From: Lichenibacterium ramalinae
Lineage (GTDB): Bacteria > Pseudomonadota > Alphaproteobacteria > Rhizobiales > Beijerinckiaceae
Assembly: GCF_004137085.1 (NCBI RefSeq)
Contig: NZ_QYBC01000014.1
Span: 112,569-176,568, forward strand
Length of the DNA: 64,000 nucleotides
Direction: 5' to 3'
Part shown: positions 32,881-44,269 of the stretch, piece after piece
Layout of the letters: every line of letters starts with the position of its first letter
Position numbering within the stretch: position 1 is the stretch's first letter
The notes under the pieces: model-generated
The model's input: only the letters and a program-made list of their open reading frames with translations
Database searches by the model: none
What the model was told of the DNA's origin: nothing
Made by a program: the position numbers and the translations under genes

Positions 32881-33105
32881 ATGATCGAGATCATGCGCAC
32901 CAACGACATCGTGCTGATTTCGGTGGTGGCGTCGCTGCTCGACGAGTCGGGCATCGCCCATTTCGTCGCCGACCAGTACATGAGCGTGATCGAGGGGTCG
33001 TCGGGGTTCCTGGCCCGGCGCATCATGGTCGAGCGGGACGCCGAGTCCCGCGCCCGCCGCCTGCTCACCGATGCGGGCTTCGGCGAGGAGCTGCGACGTG
33101 GGTGA
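32881..33105 (+). CDS. DUF2007 domain protein
   Basis: This 74-residue cytosolic protein matches DUF2007: MIEIMRTNDIVLISVVASLLDE at the N-terminus, then GIAHFVADQYMSVIEGSSG, and a C-terminal ERDAESRARRLLTDAGF. The fold is a small PII-like ferredoxin-type unit of unknown function, possibly signal transducing. The gene overlaps the start of the following methyltransferase by 8 bases, and its GAGGAG codons provide that gene's ribosome-binding site. Confidence 0.82.
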   Translation: MIEIMRTNDIVLISVVASLLDESGIAHFVADQYMSVIEGSSGFLARRIMVERDAESRARRLLTDAGFGEELRRG

Positions 33106-33847
33106 ACCCGTCGCCGACCGGCTCCTGGGAGGGAGGCTCACGCTGCTGCAGAGGCCGGGCGGCCACCGGGCCGGCACCGATGCCGTGCTGCTGGCGGCGG
33201 CGGCCGACGCCCCGGCGGACGGCCACTTCGTCGACGTGGGGTCGGGCGTCGGCAGCGCCGGGCTGATGCTGGCCCGGCGCTGCCCCGGGGCGCGCGGCCT
33301 CCTCGTCGAGGTCGACGGCGCCACGGCCGCGCTGGCGCGGCGCAACTGCGTCGAGAACGGCCTCGCCGAGCGGGTCGAGGTCGTCGAGGCCGACCTCTTC
33401 GCGCGGGCCGCCGACAGGCCCGCCGCGCTGGCGCCCGAGCGCGCCGCGCTGGTCCTCACCAACCCGCCCTTCTTCGCCCGCGAAGTCGTCAGGGCCTCGC
33501 CGGACGCGGACCGCGCCCGGGCCCATGTGCTCGGCGGGCAGGGCCACGGCGATTGGCTCGCGGCCTGCGTGGCGCTCCTGGCGCCGCGCGGTCGCTTCGT
33601 CACGATCCACCGTCCCGACGCGCTGCCGGAACTGCTCGCGGCCTGCACGGGTCGCCTCGGCGCCCTCGTGTTGCGCCCGGTGCTGGCCCGGCCGGGCGGG
33701 GACGCGATCCGCATCCTGCTCGCCGGCACCAAGGGGAGCCGGGCGCCGCTGCGCCTCGCGCCGCCCTTCGTGCTGCATGGGCCCGACGGCGCCTTCACGC
33801 CGGAGGCGGAAGCCGTGCACCGCGGCGAGGCCGCCGTCACGCTCTGA
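33098..33847 (+). CDS. N6-adenine methyltransferase, TrmN6-like (tRNA1(Val) A37)
   Basis: This 249-residue SAM-dependent methyltransferase has motif I FVDVGSGVGSAGL near residue 44 and the catalytic NPPFF motif near residue 127, which marks methylation of an exocyclic amino group. The opening RLLGGRLTLLQRPGGHRAGTDAVLLAA is typical of the YfiC/TrmN6 group that modifies A37 of tRNA-Val. The start is GTG at 33098, with GAGGAG eight bases before. Its placement after a DUF2007 gene and opposite ispB is common in related bacteria. The exact tRNA target is inferred. Confidence 0.83.
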   Translation: MGEPVADRLLGGRLTLLQRPGGHRAGTDAVLLAAAADAPADGHFVDVGSGVGSAGLMLARRCPGARGLLVEVDGATAALARRNCVENGLAERVEVVEADLFARAADRPAALAPERAALVLTNPPFFAREVVRASPDADRARAHVLGGQGHGDWLAACVALLAPRGRFVTIHRPDALPELLAACTGRLGALVLRPVLARPGGDAIRILLAGTKGSRAPLRLAPPFVLHGPDGAFTPEAEAVHRGEAAVTL

Positions 33848-33861
33848 CGGAGGCGCGCCCG

Positions 33862-34527
33862 TCAGCCGCGGTGGAACCCGCCGGGCCGGAAACCGGCATG
33901 GTGGAAGCCGGCATGGTGGAACCCGGCAAGGTGGAAGCCGTGCCGATAGCCGCCGAAGTCCCGCCCGGGGCCGTAGGCGAAGCGGCCGAAGCCGTATCCG
34001 GCGTGGCGCTGGAGGCCGTAGGGGCGGACGGCGCGGCGGATGCCGATGGCGAAGGGCCGAGAACCGATCCGGGTGCCCACGAAGCGCGGCACGGCGCGGT
34101 ACCCGACGTCGAGGCGGCAGCCCAGGCCCGGGACGAAGTGGCGGGCAGTGCCGCAGCGGCGCAGCCCGTAGCCGCCGAACGGGACGTCTACCCCGTAGGC
34201 GAAGCGGCGGAAGCCGAAGGGGCGGAACCCGGCGGCGCGATGGCGGAAGCCGTAGCCCCCGAACGCCCGGCCGGCGCCATAGGCGAAGCCGCCTCGGCGA
34301 CCGCCGACATGGTAGAAGCCGCCGTGCCCGAAGCCGCCGTGCCCGAAGCCGCCGTGGCCGAAACCGCCGTGCGCGAAGCCGCCGTGGTGGAAGGCGCCGC
34401 CTCGGCGCGGGTGGGCGGCCGCCGGCTCGGCGGTGGCGACGGTGGCGCCCGCCACCGTGAGGGCGAGGACGCCGGCCGTCGTGACGGTCTTGAAGGCGCC
34501 CCGGGCGGAGGTGGTGAAGGTGTGCAT
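33862..34527 (-). CDS. Secreted Gly/His/Phe-rich repeat protein
   Basis: This 221-residue exported protein has a signal peptide at about residues 1-38 (MHTFTTSARGAFKTVTTAG, cleavage near PAAAHP) and a mature part rich in Gly, His, Phe, Arg and Tyr. Short repeats occur near both ends: HGGFGHGGFGHGGF near residue 52, and FHHAGFHHAGFRPGGFHRG at the C-terminus. Two cysteines lie in the middle (RRCGTARH and GLGCRLDV). The pattern suggests a metal-binding or surface-exposed structural protein, but no function is known. The ATG at 34527 is chosen because it starts the signal peptide. Confidence 0.72.
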   Translation of the reverse strand: MHTFTTSARGAFKTVTTAGVLALTVAGATVATAEPAAAHPRRGGAFHHGGFAHGGFGHGGFGHGGFGHGGFYHVGGRRGGFAYGAGRAFGGYGFRHRAAGFRPFGFRRFAYGVDVPFGGYGLRRCGTARHFVPGLGCRLDVGYRAVPRFVGTRIGSRPFAIGIRRAVRPYGLQRHAGYGFGRFAYGPGRDFGGYRHGFHLAGFHHAGFHHAGFRPGGFHRG

Positions 34528-34731
34528 GGCGCTGTCCCGTGGCGCGGGCGGCCCCCATGGCCGCCCGCATCGTCGGGCCGGTTGTGGGCTCCGCCGCCTG
34601 AATGCCCTCTGAGGCGCGCTTTCACCCTCCATTCACCCCCCGGGCACCTTTCGTCCCCGGCCGGCGTTTGCGGTCCGCCATGCCGCGCCGTCCTCCAAAG
34701 GGCGGCGTGGCCCAGACAGAAGGCCCGCCCC

Positions 34732-35172
34732 ATGCGCTACCTGCACACGATGATCCGCGTGACGGATCTCGACAAGACGCTGCACTTCTTCGAGACCCTG
34801 CTCGGCATGACCGAGACCCGCCGCATCGACAACGAGAAGGGCCGGTTCACCCTGGTCTTCCTCGCCGCCTCCGAGGACGTCGAGAGCGGCCGGACCGAGC
34901 AGGCGCCCCTCGTCGAGCTGACCCACAATTGGGATCCCGAATCCTACACCGGCGGCCGCAACTTCGGCCACCTCGCCTACGAGGTCGACGACATCTACGG
35001 CCTCTGCCAGAAGCTGATGGATGCCGGCGTCACCATCAACCGCCCGCCGCGCGACGGCCACATGGCCTTCGTCCGCACGCCCGACAACATCTCGCTCGAA
35101 CTGCTGCAGAAGGGCGGCCCCAAAGCCCCCGCCGAGCCCTGGGCTTCCATGCAGAACACCGGCGAATGGTGA
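34732..35172 (+). CDS. gloA: Lactoylglutathione lyase (glyoxalase I)
   Basis: This 146-residue glyoxalase I isomerises the methylglyoxal-glutathione hemithioacetal to S-lactoylglutathione. The four metal ligands are present: His5 (YLHTMIRV), Glu in LVELTHNW near residue 62, His in GHLAYEV near residue 81 and Glu in ISLELLQ near residue 129. Length and the motif NWDPESYTGGRNFGHLA match bacterial GloA. AGAAGG lies about eight bases upstream of the ATG. The next gene starts 76 bases further on the same strand. Confidence 0.93.
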   Translation: MRYLHTMIRVTDLDKTLHFFETLLGMTETRRIDNEKGRFTLVFLAASEDVESGRTEQAPLVELTHNWDPESYTGGRNFGHLAYEVDDIYGLCQKLMDAGVTINRPPRDGHMAFVRTPDNISLELLQKGGPKAPAEPWASMQNTGEW

Positions 35173-35248
35173 GCTGAGGGCGGCATCCGTCCGGCGATTG
35201 CGCCTCGGCCCGTCCTGCGCCACGGTGGCGGGCGAGGAGATCACCGGC

Positions 35249-35731
35249 ATGGATCGAGACGACGAGGATCGGGCCTTCCTGGCCCAGGCGGTGGCGCTGT
35301 CGCGCTCCCGCATGGAAGCGGGCCACGGCGGGCCGTTCGGCGCCGTCGTGGTGCGCGACGGCGTGGTCCTCGCCGAGGGCTGGAACGCCGTGACCTCCGC
35401 CAAGGACCCGACGGCCCACGCGGAAGTCACCGCCATCCGGCGGGCCTGCGCGGCGGTGGACGACTTCTCGCTCGCCGGCGCCACGCTTTATTCGAGCTGC
35501 GAGCCCTGTCCCATGTGCCTGTCGGCCATCTACTGGGCGCGGCTGGACCGGCTCGTCTACGCCAACACGCGCGATCAGGCCGCCGCCATCGGCTTCGACG
35601 ACGCCTTCCTCTACGACGAGGTGCCGAAGGCGCCGCTCGACCGCCGCCTGCCGACGCGCCACCTGCCGATGCCCGAAGCCGAGGCCACGTTCCACGCCTG
35701 GGCCGAGAAGACCGACAAGGTGTCGTATTGA
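35249..35731 (+). CDS. Nucleoside/base deaminase, guanine deaminase type (CMP/dCMP deaminase superfamily)
   Basis: This 160-residue zinc deaminase has the zinc motifs TAHAEV near residue 58 (His and catalytic Glu) and CEPCPMC near residue 87 (two Cys). MEAGHGGPFGAVVVRDG and the C-terminal LDRRLPTRHLPMPEAEATF resemble GuaD-type guanine deaminases more than the tRNA-editing TadA. GCGAGGAG about ten bases before the ATG supports the start. It overlaps the next gene, an 8-oxoguanine deaminase-like amidohydrolase, by 4 bases, which points to purine salvage. Confidence 0.82.
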   Translation: MDRDDEDRAFLAQAVALSRSRMEAGHGGPFGAVVVRDGVVLAEGWNAVTSAKDPTAHAEVTAIRRACAAVDDFSLAGATLYSSCEPCPMCLSAIYWARLDRLVYANTRDQAAAIGFDDAFLYDEVPKAPLDRRLPTRHLPMPEAEATFHAWAEKTDKVSY

Positions 35732-37071
35732 GCGCCGCGCCCGCCCGCCTCTGGATCAAGGATCCGCTGGCCGTCGCGGCGCCCGGCGCCGAACGCGGCC
35801 TCGTCGTCGCGGGTCGCACCATCGCCGAGCTGGTCCCGGCCGGCGGCGAGCCGAGCGCGCCCTGCGCGGTCTTCGACGCGTCCCGCCACGTCGTGCTGCC
35901 GGGCCTCGTCAACACCCACCACCACTTCTACCAGACGCTGACCCGCGCCCATCCGGCGGCGATCAACAAGCCGCTCTTCCCCTGGCTGAAGGCGCTCTAT
36001 CCGCTCTGGGCGCGGCTCACGCCCGACGACCTGCGCGCCGCCGTGCGGATCGCCCTCGTCGAACTTTTGATGTCGGGCTGCACCACGGCGGCCGACCACC
36101 ATTACCTCTACCCCGCCGGGCTCGAACAGGCGGTCGACATCGAGGTGGAGGCGGCCCGCGAGGTGGGCCTGCGCATGACGGTGACGCGCGGCTCCATGAA
36201 CCTGTCCGAGAAGGATGGCGGCCTGCCGCCCGACGCCGTGGTGCAGGACCAGGACACGATCCTGCGCGACAGCGAGCGCGTGCTCGCCCTGTTCCACGAT
36301 CCGAAGCCCGGCGCCGACATCCAGATCGGCCTCGCGCCCTGCTCGCCCTTCACCGTGACGGAGCGGCTGCTGCGCGAGACGGCGGCGCTGGCCGAGCGCT
36401 TCGACTGCCCGCTGCACACCCACCTCGCCGAGACCGCCGACGAGACGGAGTTCTGCGTGGCGCGCTACGGCTGCCGCCCCGTCGACCTGCTGGAGCGCAA
36501 CGGCTGGCTCGTGCCGCGCGCCTGGATGGCGCACGGCATCCATTTCGACGACGCCGAGGTGGCGCGGCTCGGCCGGCACGGCGTCGGCGTGTGCCACTGC
36601 GCCGCCTCCAACATGGTGCTGGCTTCGGGCATCTGCCGCACGGTCGAGCTCGAGGCGGCGGGCGTCAAGGTCGGGCTCGGCGTCGACGGTTCGGCGTCGA
36701 ACGACGCCTCCAACATGATGGAAGCGCTGCGCCAGGCGCTGATGATCGGGCGCCTGCGCTACGGCGCCGAGAAGGTCACGCACCACGACGTGATCCGCTG
36801 GGGGACCGAGGGGTCGGCCCGCTGCCTCGGGCGCGACGACATCGGCCGCATCGCGCCGGGCCTGCAGGCGGACCTGGCGCTGTTCACGCTGGACGAGACG
36901 CGCTTCGCCGGTGCCCACGACCCGCTCGCCGCCCTGATCCTGTGCAACGCCCACCGGGCCGACCGGGTCATGGTGGGCGGCCGCTGGCGCGTGGAGGACG
37001 GGCAGCCGGTCGGGCTCGATCTCGCCAAGATGATCGCCGACCAGCGCCAGGCCGCCCGGCGCTTCGCCTGA
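35728..37071 (+). CDS. 8-oxoguanine deaminase-like amidohydrolase
   Basis: This 447-residue amidohydrolase-superfamily enzyme has metal ligands in VNTHHHFYQTLTRAHP near residue 62, THLAETADE near residue 235, AHGIHFDD near residue 270 and GLGVDGSASND near residue 320. The extended HHHFYQTLTRA signature is that of the 8-oxoguanine deaminase subgroup, often misnamed hydroxydechloroatrazine ethylaminohydrolase. These enzymes convert 8-oxoguanine to urate. No ATG fits. A TTG overlapping the previous stop (TTGA) is the likely start, which also argues for translational coupling with the deaminase before it. Confidence 0.82.
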   Translation: MSAAPARLWIKDPLAVAAPGAERGLVVAGRTIAELVPAGGEPSAPCAVFDASRHVVLPGLVNTHHHFYQTLTRAHPAAINKPLFPWLKALYPLWARLTPDDLRAAVRIALVELLMSGCTTAADHHYLYPAGLEQAVDIEVEAAREVGLRMTVTRGSMNLSEKDGGLPPDAVVQDQDTILRDSERVLALFHDPKPGADIQIGLAPCSPFTVTERLLRETAALAERFDCPLHTHLAETADETEFCVARYGCRPVDLLERNGWLVPRAWMAHGIHFDDAEVARLGRHGVGVCHCAASNMVLASGICRTVELEAAGVKVGLGVDGSASNDASNMMEALRQALMIGRLRYGAEKVTHHDVIRWGTEGSARCLGRDDIGRIAPGLQADLALFTLDETRFAGAHDPLAALILCNAHRADRVMVGGRWRVEDGQPVGLDLAKMIADQRQAARRFA

Positions 37072-37123
37072 CACGCCCGACGGCTCCCGCGCCGCGGGAG
37101 CCGGCCCAATGGATGGACCGCCC

Positions 37124-37789
37124 ATGTCGACCTTCTCCGCCGACGCCTGGACGCGCAACCGCGCGCTCTACGACGCGACGCTGGCGCTGCCGTTCAACCG
37201 GGAGCTCGCGCAGGGTCGCCTCGGGCTCGACGCCTTCCGGCACTACATCGTGCAGGATGCCAAATACCTGGTCGCCTTCGGCCAGGCCCTGGCGGTGGCG
37301 GCCGCCAAGGCCGACGATCCCGACCACATCGTCCAGTTCGCCGGGGCGGCGCGCGAGGCCGTGGTGGTGGAACGGGCCCTGCACGAGGACTATTTCGGTC
37401 GCTTCGGGCTCGATGCCGCCGCGGTGGCGGCCGAGCCCATGTCGCCGGCCTGCCACCACTACACCGGCTTCCTGCTCGCCACGGCCTTCCGCGAACCCCT
37501 GCCGGTCATCGCGGCGGCGGCGCTGCCCTGCTTCTGGGTCTACCGCGAGGTCGGCCACCACATCCACGCCACCGCGGCGGCCGACAATCCCTACCGCGCC
37601 TGGATCGACACCTATGCCGGCGAAGACTTCGCCGCCGCCGTCGACGCCATGATCGCCACCACCGACGCGCTGGCCGCCGCCGCCGCGCCCCCTGTCGTCG
37701 CCGCCATGCACGGCGCCTTCACCCGCGCCATGCAGCTCGAATGGATGTTCTGGGACTCGGCCTACCGCCGGCTGTCCTGGCCGGTGTGA
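37124..37789 (+). CDS. tenA: TenA family protein (thiaminase II / aminopyrimidine aminohydrolase)
   Basis: This 221-residue all-helical TenA protein has the nucleophile Cys in LPCFWVYREVG near residue 131 and the acid Glu in MQLEWMFWDSAY near residue 206, as expected for thiaminase II enzymes that salvage degraded thiamine pyrimidine. The N-terminal FNRELAQGRLGLDAFRHYIV is also typical. An ATG five codons earlier (37109) with GGGAG upstream is equally possible. It follows the amidohydrolase by 52 bases and may be the third gene of a heterocycle-salvage operon. No TPP riboswitch is visible upstream. Confidence 0.87.
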   Translation: MSTFSADAWTRNRALYDATLALPFNRELAQGRLGLDAFRHYIVQDAKYLVAFGQALAVAAAKADDPDHIVQFAGAAREAVVVERALHEDYFGRFGLDAAAVAAEPMSPACHHYTGFLLATAFREPLPVIAAAALPCFWVYREVGHHIHATAAADNPYRAWIDTYAGEDFAAAVDAMIATTDALAAAAAPPVVAAMHGAFTRAMQLEWMFWDSAYRRLSWPV

Positions 37790-37956
37790 CGGTCCGCCGG
37801 CCGCGGCCCGGGGCCGGCGCATGGTGGCAAGCCTTTTGCTCATTTGACATTCGTCCGGCCTGGGCCATCCTCGCCGGACAGAGTCGCGACGCAGATCCGG
37901 CCCAGCGTCGCGGGTCCCGTCGCGCTCGTCCCCAGGCTGCACCCCCGGTTCACCTC

Positions 37957-39060
37957 ATGTCCATCAGCAAAGCGGAAGCCGGCGCGGTGTCGATCAGGAC
38001 GGGGCGGGGCCGCCCGCCGGGCTCCGTCCCGCTGCCGCCGCCGGCCCGCAGCCGCCGCGGCGGCGAGGAGGCGGCCGGCCGGGGTCCCGATGCCGCCAGG
38101 GCCCGCGCCATGGCGGACATCACCTCGGTGGCCTTCCTGCTGGTGCCCTCATTCTCGATGATCGCCTTCTCGTCGGCGATGGAGCCGCTGCGGCTCGCCA
38201 ACCGCATCGAGGGCCACGACACCTTCTCCTGGCGCGTCCTGTCCGCCGACGGGCGTCCGGTCGCGGCCTCCAACGGCGTCGAGGTCGCCGTGCAGGGCAG
38301 CTTCGCCGACCTCGGCGGCGCCACGGCCGCCATCGTGTGTTCCGGCGTCGACGTCCAAACCTTCGACCACCGCGAGCTCGCCGCCCGGCTGCGGGGCCTC
38401 GCGTCGCGCGGCGTCCCGGTCGGGGCGGTGTGCACCGGCACCTACGTGTTGGCCCGGGCGGGCCTGCTCGACGACCACCGCTGCACCATCCACTGGGAGA
38501 ACCAGGATTCGCTGCGGGAACAGTTCCCGCAGATCGACGTCACCGAGGAGCTCTTCGAGATCGACCGCACGCGCTTCACCTGTGCGGGCGGCACGGCGGC
38601 GATCGACATGATGCTGGCCCTCATCGCCCGGCAGCTCGGCCAGGAGGTCGCCTCCGGCGTCACCGACCAGCTCATCCACCACCGCATGCGCGACGGCGAC
38701 GAGCGCCAGCGCATGGAGCTGCGCTCCCGCCTCGGCGTGGCGCATCCCAAGCTCATCAGCGTGGTGGGCGAGATGGAGCGCTGCATCGAGCAGCCGCTGT
38801 CCTGCGTCGACCTCGCCGAAGGGGCGGGGCTCTCGACCCGCCAGCTCGAGCGCCTGTTCCGCAAATACATCGGGCAGGTGCCCACCCGCTACTACCTCGG
38901 CCTGCGCCTCACCCGGGCCCGCCAGCTGCTGCTGCAGACGTCCATGCCGATCCTGTCGATCGGGCTCGCCTGCGGCTTCGTCTCGGCCTCGCATTTCTCG
39001 AAATGCTACTCGGAGCATTTCGACCGCACGCCCTCCCAGGAACGCCGCTGCAACCGTTAA
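37957..39060 (+). CDS. GlxA family AraC-type transcriptional regulator with DJ-1/PfpI domain
   Basis: This 367-residue regulator has an N-terminal class I amidotransferase-like domain at about residues 55-225 (SVAFLLVPSFSMIAFSSAME, VGAVCTGTYVLARAGLL with an elbow Cys, FTCAGGTAAIDMML) and a C-terminal AraC double helix-turn-helix at about 270-367 (LSTRQLERLFRKYIGQ, ACGFVSASHFSKCY). This architecture is that of GbdR/CdhR regulators of choline, betaine and carnitine use. It precedes a choline dehydrogenase-like gene on the same strand. The first 51 residues are a Pro/Arg-rich extension, and an ATG at 38110 would remove it. A TTGACA at 37844-37849 lies upstream without a good -10 box. Confidence 0.87.
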   Translation: MSISKAEAGAVSIRTGRGRPPGSVPLPPPARSRRGGEEAAGRGPDAARARAMADITSVAFLLVPSFSMIAFSSAMEPLRLANRIEGHDTFSWRVLSADGRPVAASNGVEVAVQGSFADLGGATAAIVCSGVDVQTFDHRELAARLRGLASRGVPVGAVCTGTYVLARAGLLDDHRCTIHWENQDSLREQFPQIDVTEELFEIDRTRFTCAGGTAAIDMMLALIARQLGQEVASGVTDQLIHHRMRDGDERQRMELRSRLGVAHPKLISVVGEMERCIEQPLSCVDLAEGAGLSTRQLERLFRKYIGQVPTRYYLGLRLTRARQLLLQTSMPILSIGLACGFVSASHFSKCYSEHFDRTPSQERRCNR

Positions 39061-39199
39061 CGCCGCTCCGACCGCAGAGCCGGAGCGCAGGCCAGAACGC
39101 GTCGCCTGCACAACAGAAGGCCGGCAACGGCCGCGGGATGATCGTGGCCCGCGGCGCCTCCCACGCGCCGCGATCGCCCCTCCGCGAGGTCGATGCAAC

Positions 39200-40858
39200 G
39201 TGTCCACCGAATACGACTACATCATCGTCGGCGCGGGCTCGGCCGGTTGCGTCATGGCCAACCGGCTGACGGAGGACGCTTCCGTTTCCGTGCTGCTCGT
39301 GGAGGCGGGGGGCGGCGACTGGTCGCCCTTCATCCGCATGCCGAGCGCGCTCGCCATCGCGATGGAGACGAAGAGCACCAACTGGAACGACCTTTCCGAG
39401 CCCGAACCCCATCTCGGCGGGCGCCGCATCACCTGCCCGCGCGGCAAGGTCGTGGGCGGCTCCTCCTCGATCAACGGCATGGTCTACATCCGCGGCAACG
39501 CCATGGACTTCGAGTCCTGGGACCGCGCGGGCGCCCGGGGCTGGGCCTATGCCGACGTGCTGCCCTACTTCAAGCGGGCCGAGACCCGTGAGGAGGGCGG
39601 GGACGGCTACCGCGGCTTCGACGGCCCGCTGCACACGAGCTACGGCCCGATGGAGAACCCGCTGTTCGCGGCCTTCGTCGAGGCGGGCCGGCAGGCCGGC
39701 TATCCCGTGACCGAAGACGTGAACGGCTTCCAGCAGGAAGGCTTCGGCCGCATGGACCGGACGATCCGCGGGGGCGTGCGCTGGAGCGCGGCCCGGGCCT
39801 ACCTCGACGCGGCGCGCGGCCGCGCCAACCTCACGCTCTGGACGCGCTGCGCGGTCGAGCGCGTGACCTTCGCGGGGCGCCGGGCGACCGGCCTCGCCTG
39901 CCGCCGCAAGGGCCAGCCCGTGACGGTGACGGCCCGCCGCGAGGTGATCCTGGCCGGGGGCGCCATCAACTCGCCCCAGCTCCTGATGCTGTCGGGTGTC
40001 GGCCCGGCCGACCACCTGCGCCAGCACGGCATCGCCGTCGTGGCGGACCGGCCGGGGGTCGGCGCCAACCTGACCGACCACCTCGAATTCTACTTCCAGG
40101 TCGCCTGCCGGGAGCCCATCACGCTCTATGGCACGATGGGTCTCGTGCCGAAGGCGCTGATCGGCGCGCGATGGCTGCTGACCCGCGAGGGTCTCGGCGC
40201 CACCAACCATTTCGAAAGCTGCGGCTTCATCCGCTCGCGGGCCGGCGTCGCCTGGCCGGACCTGCAATATCACTTCCTGCCGGCCGCCATCTCCTACAAC
40301 GGCAAGGACCTCGCCGAGCAGCACGGCTTCCAGGCCCATATCGGCTCCATGCGCTCGAAGAGCCGCGGCCGCATCGCGCTGCGCTCGGCCGATCCGCAGG
40401 CCCGGCCGTCGATCCTGTTCAACTACATGAGCCACCCCGACGACTGGGTGGAGATGCGCGCCGCGGTGCGGCTGACCCGCGAGATCTTCGCCCAGCCGGC
40501 CTTCGACCGCTATCGCGCCGAGGAGATCCAGCCCGGGGCCGCGGTCCAGACCGACGACGAGATCGACGCCTTCATCCGCGACCACGTGGAGAGCGGCTAC
40601 CATCCCTGCTCGACCTGCCGCATGGGGGCGGTCGACGACCCTCTGGCGGTGGTGGGGCCGGACACGCGGGTGATCGGCGTCGAGGGGCTGCGGGTGGCGG
40701 ATTCCTCCATCATGCCCACCATCACCACCGGCAACCTGAACGCCCCGACCATCATGCTGGCCGAGAAGGCCTCCGACCACATCCGCGGCCGCCAGCTCCT
40801 GCCGCCGTCGAACCTGCCGTTCTTCCGCGCGCCGGATTGGGAAACGGCGCAGCGCTAA
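39200..40858 (+). CDS. GMC oxidoreductase, choline dehydrogenase-like
   Basis: This 552-residue FAD enzyme is expected to oxidise an alcohol, most likely choline, to the aldehyde. The FAD dinucleotide motif is IIVGAGSAGCVMANRL at residues 8-23, GMC signature 1 is GKVVGGSSSINGMVYIRGN near residue 83, signature 2 GGAINSPQLLMLSG near residue 253, and the active-site His lies in YHPCSTCRMG near residue 470. Length and the closing VADSSIMPTITTGNLNAP match BetA. The start is GTG. The GlxA/GbdR-type regulator just upstream strengthens the choline assignment, but other alcohols are possible. Confidence 0.85.
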   Translation: MSTEYDYIIVGAGSAGCVMANRLTEDASVSVLLVEAGGGDWSPFIRMPSALAIAMETKSTNWNDLSEPEPHLGGRRITCPRGKVVGGSSSINGMVYIRGNAMDFESWDRAGARGWAYADVLPYFKRAETREEGGDGYRGFDGPLHTSYGPMENPLFAAFVEAGRQAGYPVTEDVNGFQQEGFGRMDRTIRGGVRWSAARAYLDAARGRANLTLWTRCAVERVTFAGRRATGLACRRKGQPVTVTARREVILAGGAINSPQLLMLSGVGPADHLRQHGIAVVADRPGVGANLTDHLEFYFQVACREPITLYGTMGLVPKALIGARWLLTREGLGATNHFESCGFIRSRAGVAWPDLQYHFLPAAISYNGKDLAEQHGFQAHIGSMRSKSRGRIALRSADPQARPSILFNYMSHPDDWVEMRAAVRLTREIFAQPAFDRYRAEEIQPGAAVQTDDEIDAFIRDHVESGYHPCSTCRMGAVDDPLAVVGPDTRVIGVEGLRVADSSIMPTITTGNLNAPTIMLAEKASDHIRGRQLLPPSNLPFFRAPDWETAQR

Positions 40859-40976
40859 AGCGCTTTCGCCTTCGGGGGATTCGCTCCAGCTTCCGGACCG
40901 AGGGCAGTTCCACGGGCTTGGAGTCGCAAGGCGAGGCGGAGACGACCGATACTGCTTGACCGGCGGCGAGGGGCTT

Positions 40977-41002
40977 GGCGCGGAGCGCCGCGGCTCCGCG
41001 CC
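40977..41002. terminator. Bidirectional hairpin between betA-like gene and secA
   Basis: GGCGCGGAGC pairs perfectly with GCTCCGCGCC around a 6-base loop, six bases beyond the secA stop on the minus strand and about 120 bases beyond the oxidoreductase. There is no T-run on either side. Confidence 0.5.
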
Positions 41003-41008
41003 GGCGGT

Positions 41009-43849
<2,841 letters not shown>

Positions 43850-44269
43850 CCGTCGAAAACCTCAGTCTGCGCCGCACGGCGCCGAAGGCGCGCGGCTGAT
43901 CCTGCCATCCGGAGCACTCTCTAGCACGATCCGGACGGCGTCCCGCATGTAAGCCGCGCGGCCGCCGCCTGCAACGGCGCCGCGCCGGCCCGGGCCGGCG
44001 GGGCGAGAATCCGGTAGCCTTCGGGGCCGCCGGCGGATAAGAGCCGCCCCGGACCCCGTCAATCGCGGGTCGTGCCCTCGGCCGCCCCGCCGAGCATGCC
44101 GCTCATGGAGGTTCGAGGGACGACGATCCCGCCCGCGGCGCGGGGGGAGCGAGCGTGGCGCAAGCCAGCCGGGACGGCGCGGGGAGCCCGGAAATCCATC
44201 ACGGCAGCGTTGCCCGCGCGGGCGGCGCGCCTCATCTCCCCCTCATCCATCCTCCGAGGACCTGTCCCC
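43850..44269. other. Divergent intergenic region between secA and the parvulin gene
   Basis: These 420 bases should contain both promoters. No sigma-70 site stands out. A small hairpin-forming segment GCGCCGAAGGCGC lies at about 43879-43891 in the secA leader. The ribosome-binding site GAGGA of the parvulin gene is near 44256. No gene is supported here. Confidence 0.5.

Noticed and set aside
35173..35248. Upstream extension of the guanine deaminase-type gene into the glyoxalase gene
   Set aside because: The ATG at 35249 has GCGAGGAG at good spacing and begins the conserved region. The extension is a frame shadow of gloA.
37072..37123. TPP riboswitch before tenA
   Set aside because: The gap is only 52 bases and lacks the conserved thi-box sequences.
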